From contig CANGUQ010000234.1 of NCBI GenBank assembly GCA_947456915.1, forward strand, positions 1 to 6,340: a stretch of DNA of 6,340 nt, written 5' to 3'. This DNA is from Betaproteobacteria bacterium. Lineage in GTDB: Bacteria; Pseudomonadota; Gammaproteobacteria; Burkholderiales; CAIKXV01. Both the position numbers and the translations under genes were made by a program. The notes beneath the pieces were generated by a model that made no database searches, was not told where the DNA came from, and saw only the letters and a program-made list of their open reading frames with translations. Positions 1-6,340 of this stretch are shown here, one piece after another. How positions within the stretch are numbered: position 1 is the first letter of the stretch; each line of letters begins with the position of its first letter.

Positions 1-1013
1 CCTTCGCGCTCCAGACGGGTCCCGAACGCCCTGCACAGCGTCTCCAGCCTCGTCACGACGGCCGTCTCGGCATCGAGCGCACAGCGCTCGGTCTCGTTCA
101 GTTCGTTGTGCCGGACGAGACTGAATCCGGCACGCACGGCCCGCCGGCCGTCGAACTCGACGCACGCCATCTCGCCGCGCCAGTCCGGATGCTTGCGCCC
201 GCCGTGCCCGGTGTGAAACGAGAAGCTGCCGAGCCCGTAGTACACCGGTACACCGCGCCAGACCTCGGTTGCGAGAGCGTGATGCGGCCCGTGGCCGAGC
301 ACGAGATCCGCTCCGGCATCGATCGCGGCATGCGCGATCTCCACCTGATACTGCAGCACCTCCTCCGCGAGCCCCCAGTGATGCGCGCAGACGAGGATGT
401 CGCACTGCGTGCGCAGCGTGCGCACCTGCGCGAGATAGCGCGCGAGCGACTCCGGTTCGGCCCAGGTCACCACCACCGGCGGCACGCCCGGCCGGTTGAT
501 CGGCGGCACGCCAGCCACGTTGCGATAGATCCGCGGCTGATAGGCCGTGTTCCCCTGCAGCACCGCCACGCCGGGCGTCGCCTCGGTCGCGGCGTGATTG
601 ATCGGCCAGTAGACCGACGTGCGCTGGATGAAGCCGTAGCGCACGCCGGCGCGCTCGAACACCGCCGCAGCCTCCGCGGCTGCGAGATCCGCGCCCGCAC
701 CGGCGTGCGCGATGCCGAGGCGATCGAGTTCGAGGCACGAGGCGCGGATCGCCTCTGCGCCGTAGTTGACGTTGTTGGCGAGTCCCACCGCGTCGAACCG
801 GGCGTGCAGCAGCGCCGCGCCGGCAGCGCGCGGTGCGTAGAAGCCCTCGCGCGCGAGCGAATGCTCGGCGGGTGTGTCGTACAGACAGCACTCGAGGTTG
901 GCGATGCGCACATCCGCCGCGGCCAGCAGCGGGGCGATCTTCGCGAACGGGACCGACGGGTCGCCCACGTTCATCAGATTCACGTCGCCCACCGCCGCCA
1001 CCGTCTGCCGCAT
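1..1013 (-). CDS. CapA-family (PGA_cap) protein, C-terminus cut by window edge
   Basis: The frame from ATG at 1013 stays open to the left edge, giving 337 residues without a stop, so the 3' end is missing. Visible family marks in order: GD at residues 9-10 after a short beta strand, NLE at 39-41, LANNVNYG at 78-85, HHWG at 211-214, GHGPHH at 240-245 and YGLGSFSF at 259-266. These match the PGA_cap/CapA fold named after poly-gamma-glutamate capsule proteins; many members have no proven function. There is no signal peptide or membrane anchor at the N-terminus, unlike classical CapA/PgsA, so a cytosolic enzyme is more likely than a capsule factor. The Asn-Asn-His usual in the family reads Asn-Asn-Val here. 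The start lies 2 bases after the stop of the MmgE/PrpD gene, with no good Shine-Dalgarno sequence, suggesting translational coupling. ATG 1013 is chosen because the GD motif follows at the usual distance. Family assignment is firm; the reaction is unknown. Confidence 0.88.
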   Translation of the reverse strand, partial: MRQTVAAVGDVNLMNVGDPSVPFAKIAPLLAAADVRIANLECCLYDTPAEHSLAREGFYAPRAAGAALLHARFDAVGLANNVNYGAEAIRASCLELDRLGIAHAGAGADLAAAEAAAVFERAGVRYGFIQRTSVYWPINHAATEATPGVAVLQGNTAYQPRIYRNVAGVPPINRPGVPPVVVTWAEPESLARYLAQVRTLRTQCDILVCAHHWGLAEEVLQYQVEIAHAAIDAGADLVLGHGPHHALATEVWRGVPVYYGLGSFSFHTGHGGRKHPDWRGEMACVEFDGRRAVRAGFSLVRHNELNETERCALDAETAVVTRLETLCRAFGTRLERE

Positions 1014-1015
1014 GG

Positions 1016-2413
1016 TCAGGGCACCAGCAGCTCGCCGAGGGCGGAAGCATCGGCCATCGCATCGAGTCCGAGGATCGCGTCGCGCAACGCATCGGCCTTC
1101 GCCTTCGGCAGCGCCTTCACCGCGAGCTTGCCGAACTTCTCGATCACGTCGGCGTCGGAGGCGAAACGGTACTCGCTGCCGCGCGCGGACTCCACGCGCC
1201 GCTCGAAACGTGTTCCGTCCTTCAGCCACAGTTCGACCCGCACCTCGTGGCGGTACTTCGCCCCCTTGGCGGTGATCACGTCGTCGTGCTGGACAGCGAC
1301 CTTCTCCGCGATGCGCATGCGCTCGGGGTCGGCGACCTTGTCCTCGGTGAACTGATCGACGAAGCAGTCGCCCTCCAGCAGCCACGTGGCGACGCAGTAC
1401 GGCAGATTGAGCTGCGCCGACGTGAGCCCCTGCGGCACGTACTTCCAGCCGACGTGGTCCATCGTCACCTGCGACCCGTGCACCAGGATGCGCTCGACGT
1501 CCTGCGCACCGAACGCGCGCTCGGCCTGCATGTCGCGGATCGCGTCGAGCGTGGTGTGATTGCTGCCCACGCACGAGTAGAACTTGAGCGCCACCCCCAT
1601 CGTCTGCCAGACGCTGCCGAAGCCGGCGGTGAGTTCCTCCAGCCGGAAGCGGTCGTTCGAGCGCGAGAAGGTCGTGCAGTAGCCGCCGTACTCGCTCTCC
1701 AGCACGTTGACGATGCCGGTGAGGCCGTCGCGCGCGAACAGCGCTCCGTACAGCCCGCTCTGCGACGAGCGCCCGGCGTGCACGCGCTTGACCATCGCGC
1801 CGTACTGCGCGGCCATCAGGCCGGCAGCCTGCGTGCCGGCGATGCCCAGCGCGTGCACCGTGCGCTCGACGTCCAGGCCGAGGCCGCGCGCTGCGCCTGC
1901 GGCAGCGGAGAACACGCCGAGGGTCGCGCCCGAGTGCCAGCCCTGTGCGATGTGCTCCGGCCCCATGCACAGCCCGACGCGCGGGCCGATCTCGTAGCCG
2001 GCCACCGCCGCGGCGAGGAACTCGCGCCCGCTCATGCCCGGGCGCATCTGCGCCACCGCGATCAGCGCCGGCAGCACGACCGCGCCCACGTGCAGCACCC
2101 CTGCCCGGTGCACGTCGTCGAGTTCGAAGCCCTGCACCTGCGTGCCGTTGACCAGCGCCGCGTGCGGCGCGCTCAGCCGCAGATCCGTACCCCAGACCGG
2201 GCAGGTGCGGGTGGCGTCGACGCCGGCGAGGGTGCGTTGCAGGATGCGGCTCCACTGCAGGTCGGCGCCGTAGAGCGCACAGCCCAGCGAGTCGAGCATC
2301 AGCAGCTTGATCCGCGCGATCACCTCCGGCGGAATCGATTCGTAGCGCAGCCCGGAGACGAACTCCGCGATGCCGCGCGTGTAACGGTTGTCGCCCGCTG
2401 CGTCGTGGGCCAT
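1016..2413 (-). CDS. MmgE/PrpD family protein (first-described copy, operon gene 4)
   Basis: This 465-residue protein has the usual length of MmgE/PrpD proteins, a family that includes 2-methylcitrate dehydratase, cis-aconitate decarboxylase and iminodisuccinate epimerase. Visible marks: LDSLGCALYG at 40-49, FELDDVH at 96-102, His108, GWHSGATLGVF at 158-168, MVKRVHAG at 207-214 with Lys209 and His212, LYGALFARDGLTG at 221-233, and KFYSCVGSNHTTLDA at 277-291. His108, His160 and Lys209 appear to match the catalytic His103, His159 and Lys207 of human cis-aconitate decarboxylase. The acidic residue before the DD pair is Glu97 instead of Asp, and the usual HPS reads HVG, so the substrate probably differs from the known enzymes. 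The ATG comes 3 bases after the flavoprotein stop and in the same frame; AGGCGGG at 2421-2427 is a fair ribosome binding site 7 bases upstream. It is not a recent duplicate of the other MmgE/PrpD gene. Probably cytosolic; specific reaction unassigned. Confidence 0.93.
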   Translation of the reverse strand: MAHDAAGDNRYTRGIAEFVSGLRYESIPPEVIARIKLLMLDSLGCALYGADLQWSRILQRTLAGVDATRTCPVWGTDLRLSAPHAALVNGTQVQGFELDDVHRAGVLHVGAVVLPALIAVAQMRPGMSGREFLAAAVAGYEIGPRVGLCMGPEHIAQGWHSGATLGVFSAAAGAARGLGLDVERTVHALGIAGTQAAGLMAAQYGAMVKRVHAGRSSQSGLYGALFARDGLTGIVNVLESEYGGYCTTFSRSNDRFRLEELTAGFGSVWQTMGVALKFYSCVGSNHTTLDAIRDMQAERAFGAQDVERILVHGSQVTMDHVGWKYVPQGLTSAQLNLPYCVATWLLEGDCFVDQFTEDKVADPERMRIAEKVAVQHDDVITAKGAKYRHEVRVELWLKDGTRFERRVESARGSEYRFASDADVIEKFGKLAVKALPKAKADALRDAILGLDAMADASALGELLVP

Positions 2414-2416
2414 CGC

Positions 2417-3910
2417 TCAGCCCGCCTGCTTCGCGGCTGCGCCGGCGCTGCGTCCGGCCATGCGCCCGAACACCGCGCCCGATACGAGACCCGTGCCGCT
2501 CGGATAGTTGAAATAGAACAGCCCGCCGACCATCTCGCCGCAGGCGTAGAGCCCGGGGATCGGCACCTGGTGCGAGTCGACCACCTGTCCGCTGTCGTGC
2601 TGGATGCGCACGCCGCCGAACGTGAACGTGATGCCGCAGGTGGTCGAGTAGGCCTCGTACGGCGGCGTGTCCAGCACCTGCGCCCAGTTCGACTTCGCCG
2701 GCTCGATGCCGGTCGTGCCCTTGCCGTCCTTGATCGTGTGATCGAAGGGCACGTCGCGGTTGACCGCGGCGTTGTAGGCGCGAACCGTCTTCAGGAACTG
2801 CTCGGGATCGACACCTTCGAGCTTCGTCGCGAGTTCTTCCAGGGTGTCAGCGCTCACCTTGGTGACGAACTTGATCCGGTACTCCGAGCGCAGCAGGTGC
2901 TTCACCTTGGCATCGAACACCTGCCACGCGAACTGGCCGGGCTGCTTGAGCACCTCGCCGCCGTACTTGGCGTAGGTGAAGGAGTGGAAGTCCCAGCCCT
3001 CGTCGACGAAGCGCCTGCCTTCGCTGTTGATCAGCAGTCCGAAGATGTAACTGTGCTTCTGGAACTGGTCGCCGACATTGACGTCGCCGAACTCGGGCGC
3101 GTAGCGATCCCAGCCCGTGGCGTGGCATCCCGACCAGTTGCCGTAGGGCGCCGCACCGATATCGAGCGCCATCTTCAGCCCGTCACCGACGTTGAAGCGC
3201 GTGCCGCGCACCTTGGCGAGTTCCCAGCCCGGACCGAGGTAGCGCGTGCGCCACTCCGGGTTGGCCTCGAAACCGCCGCAGGCGAGTACGACGGACCTCG
3301 CGCGCAGTTCCACCACTTCGCCGTTGCGCCGCGCGCGCACGCCGCTCACCCGCACCCCGTCGTAGATCAGCGACAGCGCCCGCGTCTCGTACAGCACCTC
3401 GATGCCGGCCCTGGCCACCGCCGCGTCGAGGTAGCGCACCAGACCCGCGCCTCCGCCCGACACCTCGATCGGCAGGCGACCGAAGAACTTGCGCTTGCCG
3501 TTGACCATCCCCGACTGACGCCCGAAATTGGGCACGAAGCGTGCCCCCTTGCTGCGCAGCCACGCCATCACGTCCAGACTCTGCGTGACCAGCACCTCGG
3601 ACAGTTCGGGATCGGTCCGGAACTGGGTGAGCCGGAACAGGTCGTCGAAGAATTCCTCCTTCGTGTTGGTGCCGAAGTCGCTGCCGGCGATCTCCTCGTC
3701 GGTCAGGTCGGTCACCCGCTTGAGGTCCTCGACGCTGTCGTAGGCGAAGCGCATCACGCCGCCGGCGAAGCGGCTGTTGCCGCCGGATTCGTCCTCGGAG
3801 GCGGCCTCGAGCATGATCACGCTCGCGCCCTGATCGCGCGCCGAGAGCGCCGCGCACAGCGCTGCATTGCCCTTGCCGATCACCACCACATCGAATTCTG
3901 AACTTGCCAC
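2417..3910 (-). CDS. FAD-dependent dehydrogenase/reductase, tricarballylate dehydrogenase (TcuA)-like
   Basis: A 497-residue flavoprotein of the FAD_binding_2 type (fumarate reductase flavoprotein, tricarballylate dehydrogenase, ketosteroid dehydrogenase group). The Rossmann motif GKGNAA is at 12-17, Glu35 ends the second strand and would bind ribose, and GGNS is at 43-46. VVLACGGFEANP at 207-218, GDGLKMALDIGA at 242-253, GRRFVDEG at 298-305, FGGVRI at 431-436 and IPGLYACGEMVGG at 451-463 are further family marks. The C-terminal flavin segment has YPSGTGL at 469-475 and FGRMAG at 481-486, closest by eye to TcuA, which oxidises tricarballylate to cis-aconitate. No haem motif, signal peptide or membrane segment is seen, so it is probably cytosolic with FAD. 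GTG at 3910 is chosen because a strong AGGGAGAG lies just upstream and the FAD motif starts 12 residues in. An ATG at 4006 would overlap the upstream gene by 35 bases and add a low-complexity Arg/Ser-rich leader. No TcuB-like electron partner is in view. Substrate unproven. Confidence 0.92.
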   Translation of the reverse strand: MASSEFDVVVIGKGNAALCAALSARDQGASVIMLEAASEDESGGNSRFAGGVMRFAYDSVEDLKRVTDLTDEEIAGSDFGTNTKEEFFDDLFRLTQFRTDPELSEVLVTQSLDVMAWLRSKGARFVPNFGRQSGMVNGKRKFFGRLPIEVSGGGAGLVRYLDAAVARAGIEVLYETRALSLIYDGVRVSGVRARRNGEVVELRARSVVLACGGFEANPEWRTRYLGPGWELAKVRGTRFNVGDGLKMALDIGAAPYGNWSGCHATGWDRYAPEFGDVNVGDQFQKHSYIFGLLINSEGRRFVDEGWDFHSFTYAKYGGEVLKQPGQFAWQVFDAKVKHLLRSEYRIKFVTKVSADTLEELATKLEGVDPEQFLKTVRAYNAAVNRDVPFDHTIKDGKGTTGIEPAKSNWAQVLDTPPYEAYSTTCGITFTFGGVRIQHDSGQVVDSHQVPIPGLYACGEMVGGLFYFNYPSGTGLVSGAVFGRMAGRSAGAAAKQAG

Positions 3911-3915
3911 TTGCG

Positions 3916-3923
3916 CTCTCCCT
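3916..3923 (-). promoter_or_regulatory. Ribosome binding site deciding the GTG start of the flavoprotein
   Basis: On the minus strand AGGGAGAG is followed 5 bases later by GTG at 3910; from the AGGGAG core the spacing is 7. It is a strong match to the anti-Shine-Dalgarno sequence and lies in the 61-base gap after the upstream MmgE/PrpD gene. It supports the GTG start over the ATG at 4006, which lies inside the upstream gene. Confidence 0.8.
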
Positions 3924-3971
3924 GAACTGGATTTACGGGTATTCGTGGTTCCGGCCGTGCCGTGCTTCGCC

Positions 3972-5330
3972 TCAGGCAGAGAGCAGCGGCGTGAACGCCG
4001 CGACATCCTCGACCGTCTCGAATCGTGCGATCCGGGCAGCGACCGCGTCGCAGCGCTCGCGCGGCAGCACGCGCTGCGCGCAGGCCGTGAACTTCGCCTC
4101 GAGCAACGGCATCGGCAGCGGATTGGCGGTGGTGCGTCCGAGCGGCTGATCGACCTTGTGCACGAAGACGCGCCCGTCGCGCAGCCTCACCTGCACCTCG
4201 CCGCCGAAGTGATTGGCCGGATCGAACCGCGTCGCGTCGTACGCGGCGACGTGAATGCGCGGCAGCAGCGCGTGCGCGCGCGGGTCGCGCCAGTTCTCGT
4301 CCTCGAACTGCTCGAGCACGACCTCGCGATCGAGCAGCGCACGTGCGAGGCAGTACTGGAGACTGAACTTGCAGTCGAGCGCGCTGGCGGGCGCCGGCCG
4401 GTTGGTGTGAGCGAGGCGGCGGCTGTGGATCCACGCGTCGATGCGGTCCACCTCCTGGGCATCGACCGGATGCGCGCGCACGATCGCCAGCATCGCATCG
4501 AGCGCCGGATGCGTGCTGCCGCAGCACGGATACTGCTTGATCGCGATGCCCGGCGACACGATGTCGAACGGCCGCCCCCAGCCGCCCAGGGCCTTGGCCG
4601 CGTCGTAGTGGCCGGCGCCGTTGAACACCTCCAGGAAACCCTGCGGGTGTTCGAACGCGCCGGTGTTGGCGCTGTAGCCGTGGCTGGCCAGCAGCGCGGC
4701 ATACAGACCGTTGCGCGCGCAGTGACCGACATGCAGCGACTTCACCATCGTGCCGAAATTCGCCTTCAGACCGCTGGCGAACGAGGCCGCGATCGCCAGC
4801 GCGGTGGCGGTGCGCTCGCCGTTCAGGCCGAGCAGTCGCGCGGCTGCGGCCGCCGCGCCGAACACGCCCAGCGTGGCCGTCGGGTGCCAGCCCTTCTCGT
4901 AGTGATGGAAGTGCACGGCGCGCGCGATCCGGGTCTCGGTCTCGAACCCTGCGACGTAGGCGGCGATCAGGTCGCGGCCGCTCGCGCGCTCGCGCTCGGC
5001 CAGCGCGATCAGCCCGGGCAGGATCGGCACCGACGGATGCCCGCCGATCGTGTTGTTGCAGTCGTCGAAATCGAGCACGTGCGAGCTCACGCCGTTGATC
5101 AGTGCGGCATCGAGAATCGCCACCCGCTGTGCACTGCCCAGCAGCAGCGCCGGGCCGGGCGCTGCGGCCAGCGCTGCGGCTGCGCGCTGCGGGGCCTGCT
5201 CGGCGGCGCCCGCAAGCGTCACGCCCAGCGTGTCGAGCAGCGCGACCTTCGACCAGTGCACCGCTTCAGGGGGCAACTCGTCGAAGCGCAGCGCGGCGGC
5301 CAGTCGCCCGAGTTCATCGGCAATTCGCAT
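3972..5330 (-). CDS. MmgE/PrpD family protein (operon gene 2)
   Basis: A 452-residue member of the MmgE/PrpD family. Visible marks: LLDTLGVTLAGA at 31-42, HVLDFDD at 84-90, HPSVPILP at 98-105, KGWHPTATLGVFGAAAAAA at 146-164, GTMVKSLHVG at 193-202, LYAALLASHGYSAN at 209-222, IKQYPCCGSTHPALDA at 264-279 and FSLQYCLARALL at 322-333. Asp87, His98, His149 and Lys197 appear to match Asp93, His103, His159 and Lys207 of human cis-aconitate decarboxylase, so the general active site looks intact. The usual Thr after the DD pair is Cys91. It is closer to the family consensus than the second copy downstream. ATG 5330 is preferred to an in-frame ATG at 5375 because AGGAG sits 7 bases upstream and the longer form would add 15 Arg-rich residues outside the conserved domain. 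Likely a cytosolic dehydratase, decarboxylase or epimerase acting on a polycarboxylate; the substrate is not readable from the sequence. Confidence 0.93.
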   Translation of the reverse strand: MRIADELGRLAAALRFDELPPEAVHWSKVALLDTLGVTLAGAAEQAPQRAAAALAAAPGPALLLGSAQRVAILDAALINGVSSHVLDFDDCNNTIGGHPSVPILPGLIALAERERASGRDLIAAYVAGFETETRIARAVHFHHYEKGWHPTATLGVFGAAAAAARLLGLNGERTATALAIAASFASGLKANFGTMVKSLHVGHCARNGLYAALLASHGYSANTGAFEHPQGFLEVFNGAGHYDAAKALGGWGRPFDIVSPGIAIKQYPCCGSTHPALDAMLAIVRAHPVDAQEVDRIDAWIHSRRLAHTNRPAPASALDCKFSLQYCLARALLDREVVLEQFEDENWRDPRAHALLPRIHVAAYDATRFDPANHFGGEVQVRLRDGRVFVHKVDQPLGRTTANPLPMPLLEAKFTACAQRVLPRERCDAVAARIARFETVEDVAAFTPLLSA

Positions 5331-5337
5331 CACGGGT

Positions 5338-5342
5338 CTCCT
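5338..5342 (-). promoter_or_regulatory. Ribosome binding site of the MmgE/PrpD gene at 5330
   Basis: AGGAG on the minus strand lies 7 bases upstream of ATG 5330 and is a near-ideal Shine-Dalgarno sequence. It sits in the 60-base gap after the Bug receptor gene and supports ATG 5330 over the in-frame ATG at 5375, which lies upstream of this site. A GTG directly before the ATG is a weaker alternative start. Confidence 0.8.
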
Positions 5343-5390
5343 GGATAGCCGGCGCGACCACGGCAGGTTGGGCACGCGCGCACGGGCGCG

Positions 5391-6340
5391 CTACTCCGGC
5401 TTGATGCCGGCACTCTCGATCACCTTGCGCCAGCGTGCGATCTCGCTGCGGATGTGCGCGGCGAACGCTTCGGGCGAATTGCCCACCGGCTCGGAGCCGT
5501 CGGCGGCGAGTCGCTCGACGACATCGGGCAGGTGCAGGATACGCACGATCTGCGCATTGAGCCGATCGACGATCGGCCGGGGCGTCTTGCCGGGCGCAAG
5601 GAAACCATACCAGCCGGCGACGACGTAGTCGGCCAGCCCGGCCTCGGCCATCGTCGGCGTCTCCGGCAGCGCGCGCGAGCGCCGCGTGGTGGTCACCGCC
5701 AGCGCGCGCAGCTTGCCGGCCCGGATGTGCGCGTGCGACTGCAGGATGGTCGAGAACAGCATCTGGATCTGGCCGGCGATCACGTCGGTCATCGCCGGCG
5801 CTCCGCCGCGGTAGGGAACGTGCGCCAGTTCCATCCCGGCCTGGCTCGCGAACATCGCCCCGGCGAGATGACTGAACCCGCCGGTGCCGGAAGACCCGTA
5901 GTTGAGCGCGCCGGGCTTCGCGCGCGCGAGTGCGACCAGTTCCCTGATCGTCTGCGCGGGGACCGAGGGGTGGACGATCAGCACATAGGGCTGAGTGGTT
6001 GCCTGGGTGATCGGCGCGAGATCGCGCAGCAGGTCGTAGCCGAGCTTCGGATACAGCGTCGAGTTCACCGCGTGACTGGAGGTGATCATCGTCAGCGTGT
6101 ACCCGTCGGCAGGCGCCTTAACCGCCACTTCCACGGCCATCGTGCCGTTGGCACCGGGTCGATTGTCGACGAGCACCGGCTGGCCCCAGCTCTCGCCCAG
6201 ACGCTGCGCCACGGCACGGCCGGTGATGTCGGTGCCGCCCCCGGGTGCGAACGGAATGATCAGACGGATCGGCTTCGCCGGATAGACCTGCGCCCACGCG
6301 ACGCCCGTCGTCGCGATCAACAGCGACGCCACCCATCCCC
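5391..6340 (-). CDS. Bug/TctC-family tripartite tricarboxylate transporter receptor, N-terminus cut by window edge
   Basis: Periplasmic solute-binding protein of the Bug (TctC) family, which delivers small carboxylates or related solutes to TctA/TctB-type permeases. Counting from the GTG at 6332: a hydrophobic VASLLIATTGVAWA stretch (1-14) ending in a likely signal peptidase site before Gln15, then YPAKPIRLIIPFAPGGGTD (17-35), DNRPGANG (56-63), a GSSGTGG loop and HVPYRGGAPAMTDVIAGQI, and a family-typical C-terminus ending in a TAG stop. The frame continues upstream of 6332 (Trp, Gly, then the edge), and the visible leader lacks the basic n-region of a signal peptide. The GTG at 6332 is therefore probably an internal valine and the true start lies beyond the window. 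The mature part of about 300 residues is the normal family length. No TctA or TctB gene is in view, as is common for Bug proteins. It heads the visible operon and probably binds the substrate or a relative of it. Confidence 0.94.
   Translation of the reverse strand, partial: GWVASLLIATTGVAWAQVYPAKPIRLIIPFAPGGGTDITGRAVAQRLGESWGQPVLVDNRPGANGTMAVEVAVKAPADGYTLTMITSSHAVNSTLYPKLGYDLLRDLAPITQATTQPYVLIVHPSVPAQTIRELVALARAKPGALNYGSSGTGGFSHLAGAMFASQAGMELAHVPYRGGAPAMTDVIAGQIQMLFSTILQSHAHIRAGKLRALAVTTTRRSRALPETPTMAEAGLADYVVAGWYGFLAPGKTPRPIVDRLNAQIVRILHLPDVVERLAADGSEPVGNSPEAFAAHIRSEIARWRKVIESAGIKPE

Noticed and set aside
467..913. Minus-strand open frame of 148 codons inside the CapA-like gene
   Set aside because: It is in a different frame from the CapA motifs, is Arg/Ser/Thr-rich and shows no domain; the CapA frame explains the region.
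108..1355. Plus-strand open frame of 415 codons
   Set aside because: It is antisense to the CapA-like gene and the end of an MmgE/PrpD gene, has Arg/His-rich low-complexity content, and shows no domain.
3183..3857. Minus-strand open frame of 224 codons inside the flavoprotein gene
   Set aside because: It is an alternative frame of the FAD protein and is Arg/Gly-rich without motifs.
833..3901. Very long plus-strand open frame of about 1020 codons
   Set aside because: It lies antisense to three well-supported genes, is dominated by Arg, His, Ala and Val with no recognisable domain, and is the expected by-product of GC-rich codon use on the opposite strand.
3911..3971. 61-base gap between an MmgE/PrpD gene and the flavoprotein gene, considered as an internal promoter
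   Set aside because: No convincing -35/-10 pair is seen; the only clear signal is the ribosome binding site at 3916-3923.
3867..5348. Plus-strand open frame of 493 codons
   Set aside because: It is antisense to the MmgE/PrpD gene at 3972-5330, whose family motifs are unambiguous; its own translation is Arg/Gln/Ala-rich without motifs.
5345..5390. GC-rich inverted-repeat-like sequence after the Bug gene stop, considered as a terminator
   Set aside because: Only a short stem of alternating G and C can be drawn and no T-run follows on the minus strand; low-complexity GC sequence explains it, so no terminator is claimed.

Overview
The window is a dense, GC-rich stretch (roughly two thirds G+C by eye) with five protein-coding genes, all on the minus strand and transcribed right to left. 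No RNA gene, mobile element, CRISPR array, long repeat or convincing terminator is visible. The gene style suggests a betaproteobacterium of the Burkholderiales: a Bug/TctC-type periplasmic receptor without its membrane partners, standing next to MmgE/PrpD-family catabolic enzymes. That placement is inference from gene content and composition, not from a marker gene.

Layout in transcription order: (1) a Bug/TctC solute receptor whose N-terminus runs off the right edge (6340 to 5391); (2) an MmgE/PrpD-family protein (5330 to 3972) with a strong ribosome binding site; (3) a flavoprotein of the tricarballylate dehydrogenase/fumarate reductase type with a GTG start (3910 to 2417); (4) a second, clearly different MmgE/PrpD protein (2413 to 1016); (5) a CapA-family (PGA_cap) protein running off the left edge (1013 to 1). 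Gaps between genes are 60, 61, 3 and 2 bases, so this reads as one operon, with the last three genes tightly coupled.

How the genes may work together (inference): the Bug protein would capture a small organic acid in the periplasm. The flavoprotein would dehydrogenate a C-C bond next to carboxylates. The MmgE/PrpD proteins would hydrate/dehydrate, decarboxylate or epimerise the product, as known members do with 2-methylcitrate, cis-aconitate and iminodisuccinate. A CapA-like protein could remove or remodel a linked group. The substrate cannot be read from the sequence. The most interesting points are this unassigned catabolic-looking cassette, two divergent MmgE/PrpD enzymes either side of a flavoenzyme, and a CapA-like protein whose usual Asn-Asn-His motif reads Asn-Asn-Val.
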